Assembly (NCBI RefSeq): GCF_900475885.1
Contig: NZ_LS483429.1
Coordinates: 1,736,001-1,800,000, forward strand
Reading direction: 5' to 3'
Source of the DNA: Haemophilus aegyptius
Lineage (GTDB): Bacteria > Pseudomonadota > Gammaproteobacteria > Enterobacterales > Pasteurellaceae
DNA: 64,000 bases
The notes beneath the pieces are model-generated. The model worked only from the letters and a program-made list of their open reading frames with translations, was not told the DNA's origin and did no database searches. The position numbers and the translations under genes are program-made. The stretch's first letter is position 1, and each line of letters begins with the position of its first letter. This document shows positions 20,090-29,076 of this stretch, one piece after another.

Positions 20090-20712
20090 TGGGTACAGTA
20101 AAAATCACATCGCGTTATGGCATATTGTTAGGCTTTATTGCCCTACTTTGCACAGCAATTTCTGCAGGGATTTATTTCCTAACCAAAGATAAAATTGATG
20201 CGGTAATCGCAGCACAACAGCGAGAATTACTTCTACAAGTTATCCCACAAGATTATTTCAACAATAATTTGCTAGAAAGTGCGGTTATTCCTCAAGATAA
20301 AAATTTTGTGGGTATCCAAAAAATTTATTTTGCGAAAAAAGATGGAAATATTTCTGCCTATGCCTATGAAACCACCGCACCAGATGGTTACTCTGGTGAT
20401 ATTCGCTTGCTTGTGGGATTAGATCCGAAAGGCGAAGTGTTAGGCGTACGAGTAATCGAACATCACGAAACACCAGGCTTAGGCGATAAAATTGAACGCC
20501 GAATTTCTAACTGGATTTTAGGTTTCACAAATCAATCGATTAATGAACATAATTTAAGCGAATGGGCGGTAAAAAAAGATGGCGGAAAATTTGATCAATT
20601 TTCTGGTGCAACCATTACACCTCGCGCAGTGGTTAATCAAACTAAACGCTCAGCATTAATCATGCTAAATAATCAAGCCTTGTTACAACAGCTTTCAACA
20701 CAAGTGAAATAA
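20089..20712 (+). CDS. rnfG: Electron transport complex subunit RnfG
   Basis: Single-span membrane protein with a large periplasmic FMN-binding domain. I chose the ATG at 20089 ([16 protein letters not shown]), which overlaps the rnfD stop and has AGGAAG before it, over an upstream in-frame start at 20020. The resulting 207 residues are the normal length. The membrane helix is about 11-31. The covalent flavin motif [10 protein letters not shown] places the FMN-linked threonine at residue 175. Confidence 0.95.
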   Translation: MGTVKITSRYGILLGFIALLCTAISAGIYFLTKDKIDAVIAAQQRELLLQVIPQDYFNNNLLESAVIPQDKNFVGIQKIYFAKKDGNISAYAYETTAPDGYSGDIRLLVGLDPKGEVLGVRVIEHHETPGLGDKIERRISNWILGFTNQSINEHNLSEWAVKKDGGKFDQFSGATITPRAVVNQTKRSALIMLNNQALLQQLSTQVK

Positions 20713-20713
20713 T

Positions 20714-21421
20714 ATGACAGATTTAACTGAAAAAAATACCGCACTTGAAGAAGAAAAAATAGAAAGTGCGGTTGAAAATCAACAAAAATCCATCTGGAAA
20801 GAAATTTTTGCTCAAGGAATTTGGAAAAATAACCCTGCGGTTGTTCAACTTCTCGGGCTTTGTCCACTTTTAGCGGTGTCTAGCACCGCCACCAACGCGC
20901 TTGGTTTGAGTTTAGCAACAATGCTTGTACTCACTTGCACAAATACGGTCATTTCCCTTTTCCGTCAATATATTCCTAAGGAAATCCGTATTCCAATCTA
21001 CGTGATGATCATTGCAACCACAGTAACAGCGGTTCAACTTTTAATGAATGCTTACACTTATACGCTTTATCAATCACTGGGGATTTTTATTCCATTAATT
21101 GTGACCAACTGTATTATTATCGGTCGCGCAGAAGCATTCGCCTCAAAAAATAGCTTACTCCATTCCATCTGGGATGGGTTTTCAATGGGATTAGGAATGG
21201 CACTTAGTCTAACCATACTCGGCGGATTACGTGAAATTATTGGACAAGGCACGATTTTTGAGGGCATAGAAAATCTATTTGGCGAACAAGCAAAATTTTT
21301 AACGCACCATATTTACCATACAGACAGTAGCTTTTTACTTTTCATTCTGCCACCAGGCGCATTTATAGGCTTAGGCTTGCTCCTCGCCATAAAAAATCGA
21401 ATTGATAATGTAAAAAAATAA
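20714..21421 (+). CDS. rnfE: Electron transport complex subunit RnfE
   Basis: Integral membrane subunit homologous to RnfA. The 235 residues have about six helices, with [22 protein letters not shown] and [21 protein letters not shown] containing the paired cysteines expected to hold the membrane Fe-S centre. The first 40 residues are charged, and part is encoded by an uptake-signal pair (ACCGCACTT ... AAAGTGCGGT at 20739-20772), giving a slightly extended N-terminus. Last gene of the rnf operon. Confidence 0.95.
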   Translation: MTDLTEKNTALEEEKIESAVENQQKSIWKEIFAQGIWKNNPAVVQLLGLCPLLAVSSTATNALGLSLATMLVLTCTNTVISLFRQYIPKEIRIPIYVMIIATTVTAVQLLMNAYTYTLYQSLGIFIPLIVTNCIIIGRAEAFASKNSLLHSIWDGFSMGLGMALSLTILGGLREIIGQGTIFEGIENLFGEQAKFLTHHIYHTDSSFLLFILPPGAFIGLGLLLAIKNRIDNVKK

Positions 21422-21435
21422 AGCAACCAAATCTT

Positions 21436-21490
21436 GCCTTTCCCTGCTTGCGGGGGAAGGTGTCACGAAGCGACGGAAGGGGGCTTACAG
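21436..21490. repeat. Intergenic dispersed repeat between rnfE and nth
   Basis: A GC-rich block unlike its surroundings, with CCCTGCTTGCGGGGG followed by AAGGTGTCACGAAGCGACGG and AAGGGGG. I recognise this kind of sequence as a dispersed intergenic element in Haemophilus, but cannot count copies from this window. Confidence 0.45.
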
Positions 21491-21542
21491 TCTTCTAAAC
21501 AGATAATTCCAATAAATTAAATAGGCTAATTTCTACAAAAAT

Positions 21543-22178
21543 ATGAACAAAACAAAAAGAATCGAAATACTCACAAGATTACGAGAGCAAAACCCCCACC
21601 CGACCACAGAATTACAGTATAATTCGCCCTTTGAATTATTAATTGCGGTCATTCTATCGGCGCAAGCAACCGATAAAGGCGTGAATAAAGCAACAGAAAA
21701 ACTATTCCCCGTGGCAAACACGCCTCAAGCGATTTTAGATTTAGGATTAGATGGTTTAAAAAGCTATATTAAAACTATCGGGCTTTTTAATAGTAAAGCA
21801 GAAAATATTATCAAAACTTGCCGAGATTTAATCGAAAAGCACAACGGCGAAATCCCCGAAAATCGTGAAGCCTTAGAAGCATTAGCAGGTGTCGGACGAA
21901 AAACAGCTAACGTGGTTTTAAACACAGCATTTGGTCATCCAACTATTGCGGTGGATACCCATATTTTCCGTGTATGCAATCGCACTAATTTTGCAGCGGG
22001 TAAAGATGTGGTAAAAGTGGAAGAAAAGCTGCTTAAAGTCGTACCTAATGAATTTAAAGTGGATGTTCATCATTGGTTAATTTTACACGGTCGATACACT
22101 TGTATCGCGCGTAAACCACGTTGCGGATCTTGCATTATCGAAGATCTTTGTGAATATAAAGAAAAAGTTGAATTTTAA
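21543..22178 (+). CDS. nth: Endonuclease III
   Basis: Base-excision-repair DNA glycosylase/AP lyase for oxidised pyrimidines. The 211 residues equal E. coli Nth. Visible are LLIAVILSAQATDKGVNKAT, the helix-hairpin-helix LEALAGVGRKTANVVLN containing the catalytic lysine (near 120), the catalytic aspartate in TIAVDTHIFRVCNR (near 138), and the C-terminal 4Fe-4S motif CIARKPRCGSCIIEDLC (CX6CX2CX5C). Its place after rnfE is conserved in gamma-proteobacteria. Confidence 0.97.
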   Translation: MNKTKRIEILTRLREQNPHPTTELQYNSPFELLIAVILSAQATDKGVNKATEKLFPVANTPQAILDLGLDGLKSYIKTIGLFNSKAENIIKTCRDLIEKHNGEIPENREALEALAGVGRKTANVVLNTAFGHPTIAVDTHIFRVCNRTNFAAGKDVVKVEEKLLKVVPNEFKVDVHHWLILHGRYTCIARKPRCGSCIIEDLCEYKEKVEF

Positions 22179-22236
22179 TTTTGCGGTAAAACAGCCTAAT
22201 TATTTACCGCACTTTTTATTAAAAATAGGATAAAAA

Positions 22237-22786
22237 ATGACAACAAACAATAAACAGCGACAAACTTGGTCGAGCCGCCTCACTTATGTAATGACGGTCG
22301 CAGGCGCAACGGTCGGTTTCGGTGCAACTTGGCGTTTCCCTTATCTTGTGGGTAAAAATGGTGGCGGTGCTTACGTTCTACTTTTCTGTATCGCAATGAT
22401 TGTAATCGGTATCCCAATGATTTTAGTTGAAAACGTGATAGGTCGCCGTTTACGTGTAAATTCCATTGATGCGTTCGGCGATAAAATTCTCGACAAAGGA
22501 AAAGGCATTTCTAAATATTGGAAAATATTAGGTTATATGGGCTTACTCGGTGCATTTGGCATTATGGCGTATTATATGGTGCTTGGTGGCTGGGTTATTT
22601 CTTATATCATTAGCCTAATCAGCGGTACCTTAGACATTTCAACCCCCATCACAAAAGACATTGCCAAAAATTTCTACGATCTTCATATCGGCAATAGCCC
22701 TTATGAAATTATATATTTGGTTTAACTACGTGAAATTTGTTGTGCCAGTGATTATTTTAGTCATTTTTATCAGCAACCTATTCTAA
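22237..22786 (+). pseudogene. Sodium-dependent (NSS-family) transporter, internally deleted remnant
   Basis: The first about 155 codons encode the N-terminus of a neurotransmitter:sodium symporter-family protein (SRLTYVMTVAGATVGFGATW, RFPYLVGKNGGGAYVLLFC, IPMILVENVIGRR; three to four membrane helices). The frame then stops at 22725. In a different frame, bases 22718-22786 encode 22 residues (WFNYVKFVVPVIILVIFISN-LF, stop) that look like the last helix and C-terminus of the same family. About 250-350 residues of the middle are therefore missing, and the two ends are joined out of frame near 22715. A terminator follows. The transporter cannot work. The scar borders the fimbrial cluster. Confidence 0.85.
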
Positions 22787-22792
22787 AAAAGA

Positions 22793-22820
22793 AAAAACCG
22801 AGTTTTAGTCGGTTTTTTTT
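22793..22820. terminator. Terminator after the transporter remnant
   Basis: AAAACCGA and TCGGTTTT pair around a seven-base loop, followed by a T run on the plus strand. It is probably the original transporter terminator. Confidence 0.75.
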
Positions 22821-22821
22821 A

Positions 22822-22855
22822 ATTTCTACAAAAATATTATTACTTTTAAGCCAAT
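22822..22855. repeat. 34-bp sequence nearly identical to the last 34 bases of the window
   Basis: It matches 63967-64000 except for three positions. On the minus strand both copies can be read in one frame as WLKSNNI(F/L)VE, so this may be a remnant of a gene end. Here no intact gene continues. Confidence 0.5.
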
Positions 22856-22912
22856 TCTTTGTCCGTCTTTTATTATATTTTTTAACCGCACTTTATGATT
22901 GTTTTAGCTTGG

Positions 22913-24178
22913 TTATTGATATGACAAGGTATAAGTTGCGAGGCCTTCTAATTCTCCACCTTCGATTTTTTTGGAATTATCCAATTTAATTAATTCGGGA
23001 GTAAAATTAATAATGTACTTATTTTGTTGTTGAAACTCTCTGGTTAATTGAATTTGGTTTTGAGTGCCTTTTTTAGAGCTATCAGGTCCGAAACTGATGT
23101 AATTACCATTTTTTTGTTTCAGTTTTATGCCAACATTGGCAGTTTGCGCGCCGTTATTTTTGTAAATCATTTTAAGTATATCAGTTCTGTTGCTAGGATT
23201 ATTTGCATCGGTAAATACAATCCACGGGTTAATATAAGCGTTTGCACCACAGTCTACGCGAATGCTTACATCATTTTCTTTAATAGGAGAAGTACTGATT
23301 TCTGAACTTTTTTTCGTGCCGAAATCTCGAGTATGGTTTGCCCCTCCTTCAATATTACAGGTTACCGCAGAAAGGCGGATGGTTACGTTATTGCCTTCAA
23401 CGGTTATTCCGCCATCAGAAGTTACCTTTGTAGCAACCGCTGTGCCACCATACCTTCCATCTAATGAAAATGCCCCGAAAAAGGTGTTTTGCAAATTAAG
23501 TTCAAACTCGCCGTTTGTATTGATTTGATCACGTTCAAAAGCAAAATCTATTGGCACATAGCGACTAAGATCAAGAGGTTTAATTTTTACCTCTGGGGTT
23601 ATTATTAATAATCCTGTTTGAGAACAAGCAGTTGGAAATTCTACCTCATATTGAGTAACATCTCTCCATGCTTTATATTGATTATTCCCTGGGTTAAAAT
23701 TAGCAGGGCCGATAAAAGTTGTTCTTATCTTTAAAATAAAGCCTAATAGAGGAAATCGTTTTAATTGAAATGCGGCTCCCTCTCTTGTTTGAACTATATT
23801 CCAAGCTGATGAATCAACCCGATATGTAAATGCAAAACAAGAGTTACTACCTGTAACTCCTCTACTTGGAATACGGTAAGTGTCCAGTTTTATATCTCTT
23901 TCGCCCAAAGCATTAATTATACCTGCCATATCAATAGGGCGAGTTGTAGAAACAGGGTTATCTCGTGGAAAAAGATAACGTTGAGTAGTGATTTTTGTTG
24001 AAGGATATTTAGTAACAGAAGATATATTAGGAAATCTAATACAAGCACTAAATATCCCAGAATCACAGTCTTGTCTATGCCATTCCCCGACTTTATCCGC
24101 CTGCACCTCTTTAGGTATAGCATTGAGAATAATAAAAAGTGCGGTCAATTTTTGAAATGTTTTTACAAATTTATTCAT
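22913..24178 (-). CDS. Fimbrial tip adhesin (HifE-like)
   Basis: Last gene of the chaperone-usher operon, 421 residues. A TTG-started extension to 24190 is possible, but the ATG at 24178 is preceded by GAGGT and overlaps the stop of the upstream pilin gene. A signal peptide (FVKTFQKLTALFIILNAIPKEVQA) is followed by a Cys-containing N-terminal region (about 35-200), presumably the receptor-binding domain. A C-terminal pilin domain (about 255-421; TVEGNNVTIRLSAVTCNIEGG, then VSIRVDCGAN) ends in ATYTLSYQ, with the penultimate-aromatic beta-strand that donor-strand exchange needs. Length and position match two-domain tip adhesins such as HifE. The receptor is unknown. Confidence 0.8.
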   Translation of the reverse strand: MNKFVKTFQKLTALFIILNAIPKEVQADKVGEWHRQDCDSGIFSACIRFPNISSVTKYPSTKITTQRYLFPRDNPVSTTRPIDMAGIINALGERDIKLDTYRIPSRGVTGSNSCFAFTYRVDSSAWNIVQTREGAAFQLKRFPLLGFILKIRTTFIGPANFNPGNNQYKAWRDVTQYEVEFPTACSQTGLLIITPEVKIKPLDLSRYVPIDFAFERDQINTNGEFELNLQNTFFGAFSLDGRYGGTAVATKVTSDGGITVEGNNVTIRLSAVTCNIEGGANHTRDFGTKKSSEISTSPIKENDVSIRVDCGANAYINPWIVFTDANNPSNRTDILKMIYKNNGAQTANVGIKLKQKNGNYISFGPDSSKKGTQNQIQLTREFQQQNKYIINFTPELIKLDNSKKIEGGELEGLATYTLSYQ

Positions 24179-24803
24179 AGAATACCTCAAAGGTCATTTC
24201 GCTGGCGACTTTGCCAGCTTTGTCTGAAGATCCAGCGGTTACAGCATAGAATTTGGCTGTTAGGGTAATGTCAAAAGTGTCTCCCTTTGCTTTTGCCCCA
24301 AGTTGGGTGCCAGTGTATTTACTACCAGTGGAAGTATCTGTCGGTAGGGGTGGTTTTATTATATTAATCACTTTTCCAGCCTCACTGCCTTCTTTAGCAA
24401 AAATTTGGATACCAACACTATCTCGATTGACTGAATCCTGCACCGTGTTTTTTAAATAGTATTGTATATTCGCAAAATTTCCATTAACTACCCGAGCAAA
24501 TACATAAGGCGAAACAAAATAGTATTTCAAGCGATGTGTGTTGTTCATATTCGGCATTTCGCCACAATTTCTTACAGAAAGAGTAAAGTCTGTTCCACCA
24601 ACAGTTGTTCCTTCGCCTGTAAACTGATGGCTTCTTACCCGCCCTAAATCGATGGTTTTGCCCGCGGTTTCGGTGGTAATATTACATAGTCTGGCAGCAA
24701 GCACCTTGCCTGAAAAAGTCACTTTGCCTTGATTTGCAGCATAGCCTTGTGGCAAGGCGAATAGCAAAAATAGCACGCCTGCCCATAAGCTCGTTTTTTT
24801 CAT
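24171..24803 (-). CDS. Minor fimbrial subunit (second)
   Basis: A 210-residue pilin-domain protein. I chose the ATG at 24803 (MKKTSLWAGVLFLLFALP), with AGGAG just before it, rather than an in-frame start at 24836. Signal peptide to about residue 23 (QGYAAN). A pilin-type disulfide is expected between the Cys in AARLCNITTE and that in SVRNCGEMPN. The C-terminus MTFEVFYE has the penultimate tyrosine typical of chaperone-dependent subunits. It is related in layout to the neighbouring minor pilin (both end AxxAxFYE-like and contain RFYA/KFYAVT(A/D)G). It is probably an adaptor or tip fibrillum subunit. Confidence 0.8.
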   Translation of the reverse strand: MKKTSLWAGVLFLLFALPQGYAANQGKVTFSGKVLAARLCNITTETAGKTIDLGRVRSHQFTGEGTTVGGTDFTLSVRNCGEMPNMNNTHRLKYYFVSPYVFARVVNGNFANIQYYLKNTVQDSVNRDSVGIQIFAKEGSEAGKVINIIKPPLPTDTSTGSKYTGTQLGAKAKGDTFDITLTAKFYAVTAGSSDKAGKVASEMTFEVFYE

Positions 24804-24816
24804 TTTAACTCCTTGC

Positions 24817-25440
24817 TTATTCATAAAAGGCAGCAAAAATCACTTCTGCCCGCACATCGCCTGCTTTATCGTCTTTGCCATCTGTAATAGCATAAAAGCG
24901 TGCTTTTAAAGGCAATTTAAAAGCGTGAGCTTGCCCAGCTACAGCTTCTGCCCCGAGAGTATCCCCATTCGGGCTTGAAACAAGTCCTTCATAGGGTAAT
25001 TGCAAGGCATTGTATTTAATTTCAACAGGATTATCTTTTTTGGTCAATAATTGTACACCAACGCTATCTTTATTGGCACCTGTTGCAAGATTTGGCAATA
25101 CACCTTTGGCTAATAAATCAGGCTTGTTTGTGGTATTCATTAACACAAATTTCAGTTTATTTGTTTCACTGATTAAATCGCCGCACTCTTCCACCCAAAG
25201 ATCGAAATCTTTTTCGCCAGCGGTTTGGTTGGCTGTGCTAAGTTCATTGGCATACACTGTGCCAAGAGCAACTTGTTGATTTTCATAGCCACTATGCACT
25301 TGGCAAGTGCCACCATTTTTAATCGTTACGGTAAATTTCACACTGCCATCACGTGCCAAACTAAAAGGCACAACAGCAAACAATAAGCTGAACAAGCCTA
25401 TCATTTGGCGGAATAAAAGCTGTTTTTTCACTTTTTTCAT
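24817..25440 (-). CDS. Minor fimbrial subunit (first)
   Basis: A 207-residue pilin-domain protein. The ATG at 25440 (MKKVKKQLLFRQMIGLFSLL) is preferred over 25455 because GGAGG lies about eight bases before it. Signal peptide cleaves near FSLA-RDG. Conserved features are the two cysteines (GGTCQVHSGYE and VEECGDLISE), KDSVGVQLLTKKD, and the C-terminal VIFAAFYE beta-strand. It follows the usher directly. HifD is the analogous minor subunit in the classical Hif pilus; here two such genes are present. Confidence 0.8.
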   Translation of the reverse strand: MKKVKKQLLFRQMIGLFSLLFAVVPFSLARDGSVKFTVTIKNGGTCQVHSGYENQQVALGTVYANELSTANQTAGEKDFDLWVEECGDLISETNKLKFVLMNTTNKPDLLAKGVLPNLATGANKDSVGVQLLTKKDNPVEIKYNALQLPYEGLVSSPNGDTLGAEAVAGQAHAFKLPLKARFYAITDGKDDKAGDVRAEVIFAAFYE

Positions 25441-25455
25441 TGGTTTATCCTCCAT

Positions 25456-28038
25456 TTATTGACACACTTTTTCATATTGTTGCATTTGGGTAGCATTGTC
25501 TAAATTCACGCTGTAATCAAAATGGCATTGGTTTTGCTCGCCATTTCCCCAGCTGACTTTGATTGTGCCTTTAGGCTGTTGTAAACCACCAGCAAACAGT
25601 ACGCCATTTTGTACCACATAGCCGACAAATTGCCCTTGTTCGTCATAAGCTTCTGATGCCATTGGTAATAATTCGCCGTTCGTACGGGTTAAGTTAAACA
25701 GTACGAGGCGATTACGTTTAGTTTCAAAATTAATCACATGAATACTATTGGCTCGCGGAATAATTTTTTTCTCCGTACCATCAAATTCAATATTTAGCGG
25801 TAAATTTTGCGGATCGATACCAATTTCATTAATGCGATAAGGCTGGGTGTAAGGCACAATGGCATTACCGAACCAATCCAACATTTGCCCTTGTCCGCTA
25901 TTCACTTCTGCACCAGCTGCACCATCTGCATGCACCACCGCAAAACTGTCGCCAACAGATTCGCCAAAGGTTATTCCGTGGCGATGTGCAACCACGACAC
26001 CAGATAAATTAGAGCTCATTTGACGAGATCCACGATTATCTCTAGAAGCAGAAGCATCAAAGTCGAAATAAGAATTACGATAACTCATATTTGCTGACAT
26101 ATTGCGGTATCCCTCTTGTCCTGAGTTGCCATATACGCCATAACTCCATTGGCTATTTTTACCAAAACTTCCATTGATACCAATTTGGCTACTGCTATTA
26201 CCTGCTGAATTACGTGCGTAATTAGATGAAAGTGAATGGTTATGACCTAACGGAACACTCATACTCAAATAAATTTGGTTATCGCGCTGCCCACTTTGTC
26301 GATCAATCGTTTGTGAAAAGCCGATTTGATAACTTAGCCATTTAAAACGATTCGCATAAGAGAGTTGATATTGATGGTAACTGCCTGATTTATTCCAATA
26401 ATTACGTGTTGCGCCAACTAAATATAAACTTCCCCATTTATCAAAATCTTGAATAATGGATAGTTGGTACTGATTTTTAGGACGAGGCGATAACACAGAA
26501 AAAAAGCTTTTCCCAATGAAATGATTTGCATTAATCACGTCACTTAAACTATAAAAATCACGAGAAGAATAACGATAAGCTGCTAACGTAATATTGGTGC
26601 GAGTGCGGTTAAAATTAATACTGTAATTACCATGTAAACTATAACCTTTTCTCACGCTTGGCTGTGTGTTCATTGCACCATTTTGATTCACAAGACTGTG
26701 CGGCAAAAAGGTACTACGAGTCCAAGTACTATCTACAGAAAACGCACCAATCGGGGTATTCAATCCTAACCCTAACGCACCTGACAAGTAATTTTTACTA
26801 TAAGTCACACCCGTATTAATAGTGATATTATTATACAAACCATACTGCAACATACCTTGTGCGACATTATCAGGATAGATTTCTTCCCCACTGCGATAAC
26901 GCCCTGCAGCGAGTTGATAGCGGAATTGTCCCATTCTAATCAGAGGGGCAACATTAGAAAACGGCACGATAAATGACCGCACTTTGCCGTCTGCCTCTTT
27001 AATTTCCACCGTGAGATCGCCGTTATAGCCACTAGAATAAAGATCATCGATCACAAAAGGCCCAGGCGTAACATTAGTTTGATAAATGATATTGCCATTT
27101 TGATAAATGCTCACTACAGCATTACTATTTGCAATCCCCTGCACACGAGGCGCAAAGCCAAGTTGTGATGGCGAGAGCATTCGATCATCAGAAGAGATGT
27201 CAATACCACGTAATGCAAACCCTTCAACCACTTGCCCAGATGTATAAAAATCGCCTAAAGTAACCAGCCCACGAATCGGTGCAAAATCTCTCTGTACATA
27301 GGTTTCGTAAGTTTGGTACGGCGTATTGTAGCTTTGCTCTTCACTTTGGCTCCAACTTTTTGAACCAGAATGACGAAATGCCCAGTTACCTAAATTAACC
27401 CCTGTTCGCAAATTTAAAAACATTTGCGAAGATTGCGTACCTTGGTTTGCATAACGACTGTGGTTAATATTGTAATCAGCAAACGCTGCCACATCGCCTG
27501 TTTGCCAACGGCTTGGCGCAATGTAATCGCGAGGACGATTAATCGTTAAGGCTTGTGCAATCGTAAATTCTAAACGCTGTTGCCCTGTGTTAAATACTGC
27601 TTTCCCATCAGGAATTGCGTCTTGAATAAACACACACTCTTTCTCACTTGGGGAGTGTTTGATAGCAGCTGATTCTAGATCCAACAACGCTTCTAATTCA
27701 GGGGTAAAACAAAGCTGTGCAAAAGGCATATCTGCATTTTCATTATCACGAAAACGCAATGTCATTTCGCCTTTTTCTTTGCCGTTTACCCAAACAGCAG
27801 CAGGGTATTCTCCAGGTAATACGCTGTTTTTTTGTTGAAAACGTGTAACATCAATGTTAGAACCATTACCGCCCATATTCAAAAAGCCAGCACTAAATTC
27901 CACATCTTCATCTTCTACATTCAAGCTTTCTTTTGGTGTATTTGGTACGTTTTCCGCCTTTGCATACAAGGGAAAAAAAGCCAATCCAATTAAAAAACCA
28001 ATTAGACTTAAATGCGGATTAAAAGAAAATTCTCTCAT
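25456..28038 (-). CDS. Fimbrial outer-membrane usher (HifC/FimD family)
   Basis: Outer-membrane assembly platform that accepts chaperone-subunit complexes and secretes the pilus. Of 860 residues, a signal peptide (about 1-29, ending AKA-ENV) is followed by the N-terminal periplasmic domain (VEFSAGFLNMGG, about 47). The beta-barrel carries the usher signature YNTPYQTYETYVQRDFAP and LTLGDFYTSG-like segments, with the plug domain around 230-330 (RVQGIANSNAVVSIYQNG, PGPFVIDDLYSSGYNGDL). C-terminal domains follow (EAYDEQGQFVGYVVQNGVLF, then the paired cysteines QNQCHFDYSV and YEKVCQ). The length is typical. It is separated from the chaperone gene by an unusual 252-base gap with repeats. Confidence 0.92.
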   Translation of the reverse strand: MREFSFNPHLSLIGFLIGLAFFPLYAKAENVPNTPKESLNVEDEDVEFSAGFLNMGGNGSNIDVTRFQQKNSVLPGEYPAAVWVNGKEKGEMTLRFRDNENADMPFAQLCFTPELEALLDLESAAIKHSPSEKECVFIQDAIPDGKAVFNTGQQRLEFTIAQALTINRPRDYIAPSRWQTGDVAAFADYNINHSRYANQGTQSSQMFLNLRTGVNLGNWAFRHSGSKSWSQSEEQSYNTPYQTYETYVQRDFAPIRGLVTLGDFYTSGQVVEGFALRGIDISSDDRMLSPSQLGFAPRVQGIANSNAVVSIYQNGNIIYQTNVTPGPFVIDDLYSSGYNGDLTVEIKEADGKVRSFIVPFSNVAPLIRMGQFRYQLAAGRYRSGEEIYPDNVAQGMLQYGLYNNITINTGVTYSKNYLSGALGLGLNTPIGAFSVDSTWTRSTFLPHSLVNQNGAMNTQPSVRKGYSLHGNYSINFNRTRTNITLAAYRYSSRDFYSLSDVINANHFIGKSFFSVLSPRPKNQYQLSIIQDFDKWGSLYLVGATRNYWNKSGSYHQYQLSYANRFKWLSYQIGFSQTIDRQSGQRDNQIYLSMSVPLGHNHSLSSNYARNSAGNSSSQIGINGSFGKNSQWSYGVYGNSGQEGYRNMSANMSYRNSYFDFDASASRDNRGSRQMSSNLSGVVVAHRHGITFGESVGDSFAVVHADGAAGAEVNSGQGQMLDWFGNAIVPYTQPYRINEIGIDPQNLPLNIEFDGTEKKIIPRANSIHVINFETKRNRLVLFNLTRTNGELLPMASEAYDEQGQFVGYVVQNGVLFAGGLQQPKGTIKVSWGNGEQNQCHFDYSVNLDNATQMQQYEKVCQ

Positions 28039-28113
28039 AATATCTCGTTAATAATTACGTGGATTACTCTCACGATAAAATGAATATAACCAACGATAAC
28101 AATTTGAATTAAA

Positions 28114-28287
28114 CGCGTGGGCTCACGCCCACCCTACATTAATCATTCTCACAACATTAAATATTGCTCGTATCCATTACTTGAACATATTTCATCTCAC
28201 CCCCCAAAACCTCGTAGGGTGGACGTAAGCCCACGGTAAAATGAATGTATTTCATCGCATCGCACCAAAACCTCGTAGGGGGGCGTA
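28114..28287. repeat. Three copies of an intergenic dyad repeat inside the fimbrial operon
   Basis: The dyad CGTAGGGTGGGCGTGAGCCCACG and variants occurs at 28114-28137 (inverted), 28213-28235 (direct) and, cut short, at 28274-28287 next to the chaperone stop codon. The second and third are preceded by the same ATTTCATC...CCAAAACCT context. I recognise it as a dispersed intergenic dyad sequence type of H. influenzae. It fills most of the 252-base chaperone-usher gap. Confidence 0.75.
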
Positions 28288-28290
28288 CAG

Positions 28291-28998
28291 TTAATTGATG
28301 GTTGATTCGCCTGCTACGTCGCCGCCATAATCATTAATTAACGACCATTTCACTTTTTGTCCGTTATTTACACCTTTTACGTCAAATTCTCCTTGGCTAA
28401 AAGGGGCGACCATCACAGCTTCAGGGGCGGATTTACCACCAACTGAGGCTTGTGTAAAAGTTAAATAATAAGGTGTTGGATTATCTGCCCAAAGTTTGCC
28501 GCCTTTGGCTTGCCAAGTGACTTTTTTGTAGGCCTCTGCTGGTGGATAAGGCAAATTGCTTGGGCGGTAAAAGAGTTTTAAACGGCTACGTACCGAAAAC
28601 TGCAAATAATTTGGGTTGTCTTTTAAATAGGCTTTACTTGGTTTAGGCGGAATATCCAATAAGTTAAAATAATAAAGCGATTCGCGATCTTGTGGTAAAG
28701 CTTGTGTGCCAGTAAAGGTGATACGCAAGGTTTGCCCTTGATTTCCCTCTACACGCGTGACGGGTGGTGTAATAATAAATGGCACCTGTGCTTGGCTGCC
28801 TTGTTTGTCTTCAATCCAGCTTTGCACCAAAGCAGGGGAAGAATCTTGATTATTCAATTGCACATTGAGACTGCTTTGATTCCCTGGGTAAATTAAACGC
28901 GTACCAAGAATAATCACACTAGCGTGAGCGGAAAAGGTGGCAAATAAACAGGATAAAATCGCAGAAATAAAAATAGATTTTTTAGAAAAGGACAACAT
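28291..28998 (-). CDS. Periplasmic fimbrial chaperone (HifB/PapD family)
   Basis: Folds pilus subunits and caps them by donor-strand complementation. The 235 residues start with a signal peptide (about 1-26, ending SAHA). An immunoglobulin-like N-terminal domain shows GTRLIYPGNQSSLNVQLNN (with the basic cleft arginine), ALVQSWIED, PFIITPPVTRVEGNQGQTLRI and the family signature RESLYYFNLLDIPPKP. The second domain shows RSRLKLFYRPSNLP. The G1-strand region and length are normal. It is the second gene of the operon, after the major pilin. Confidence 0.93.
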   Translation of the reverse strand: MLSFSKKSIFISAILSCLFATFSAHASVIILGTRLIYPGNQSSLNVQLNNQDSSPALVQSWIEDKQGSQAQVPFIITPPVTRVEGNQGQTLRITFTGTQALPQDRESLYYFNLLDIPPKPSKAYLKDNPNYLQFSVRSRLKLFYRPSNLPYPPAEAYKKVTWQAKGGKLWADNPTPYYLTFTQASVGGKSAPEAVMVAPFSQGEFDVKGVNNGQKVKWSLINDYGGDVAGESTIN

Positions 28999-29076
28999 AC
29001 ATCACTCTCTTAGCATAAATAATGATACCGAAAAGCACACAAAAAGGTGGGCAAGGGAATAAACGTAATATTTTGA

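Noticed and set aside
21436-21490. GC-rich block considered as a CRISPR repeat or attachment site
   Set aside because: It occurs once here with no regular spacers, integrase or tRNA nearby; better seen as a dispersed intergenic element.
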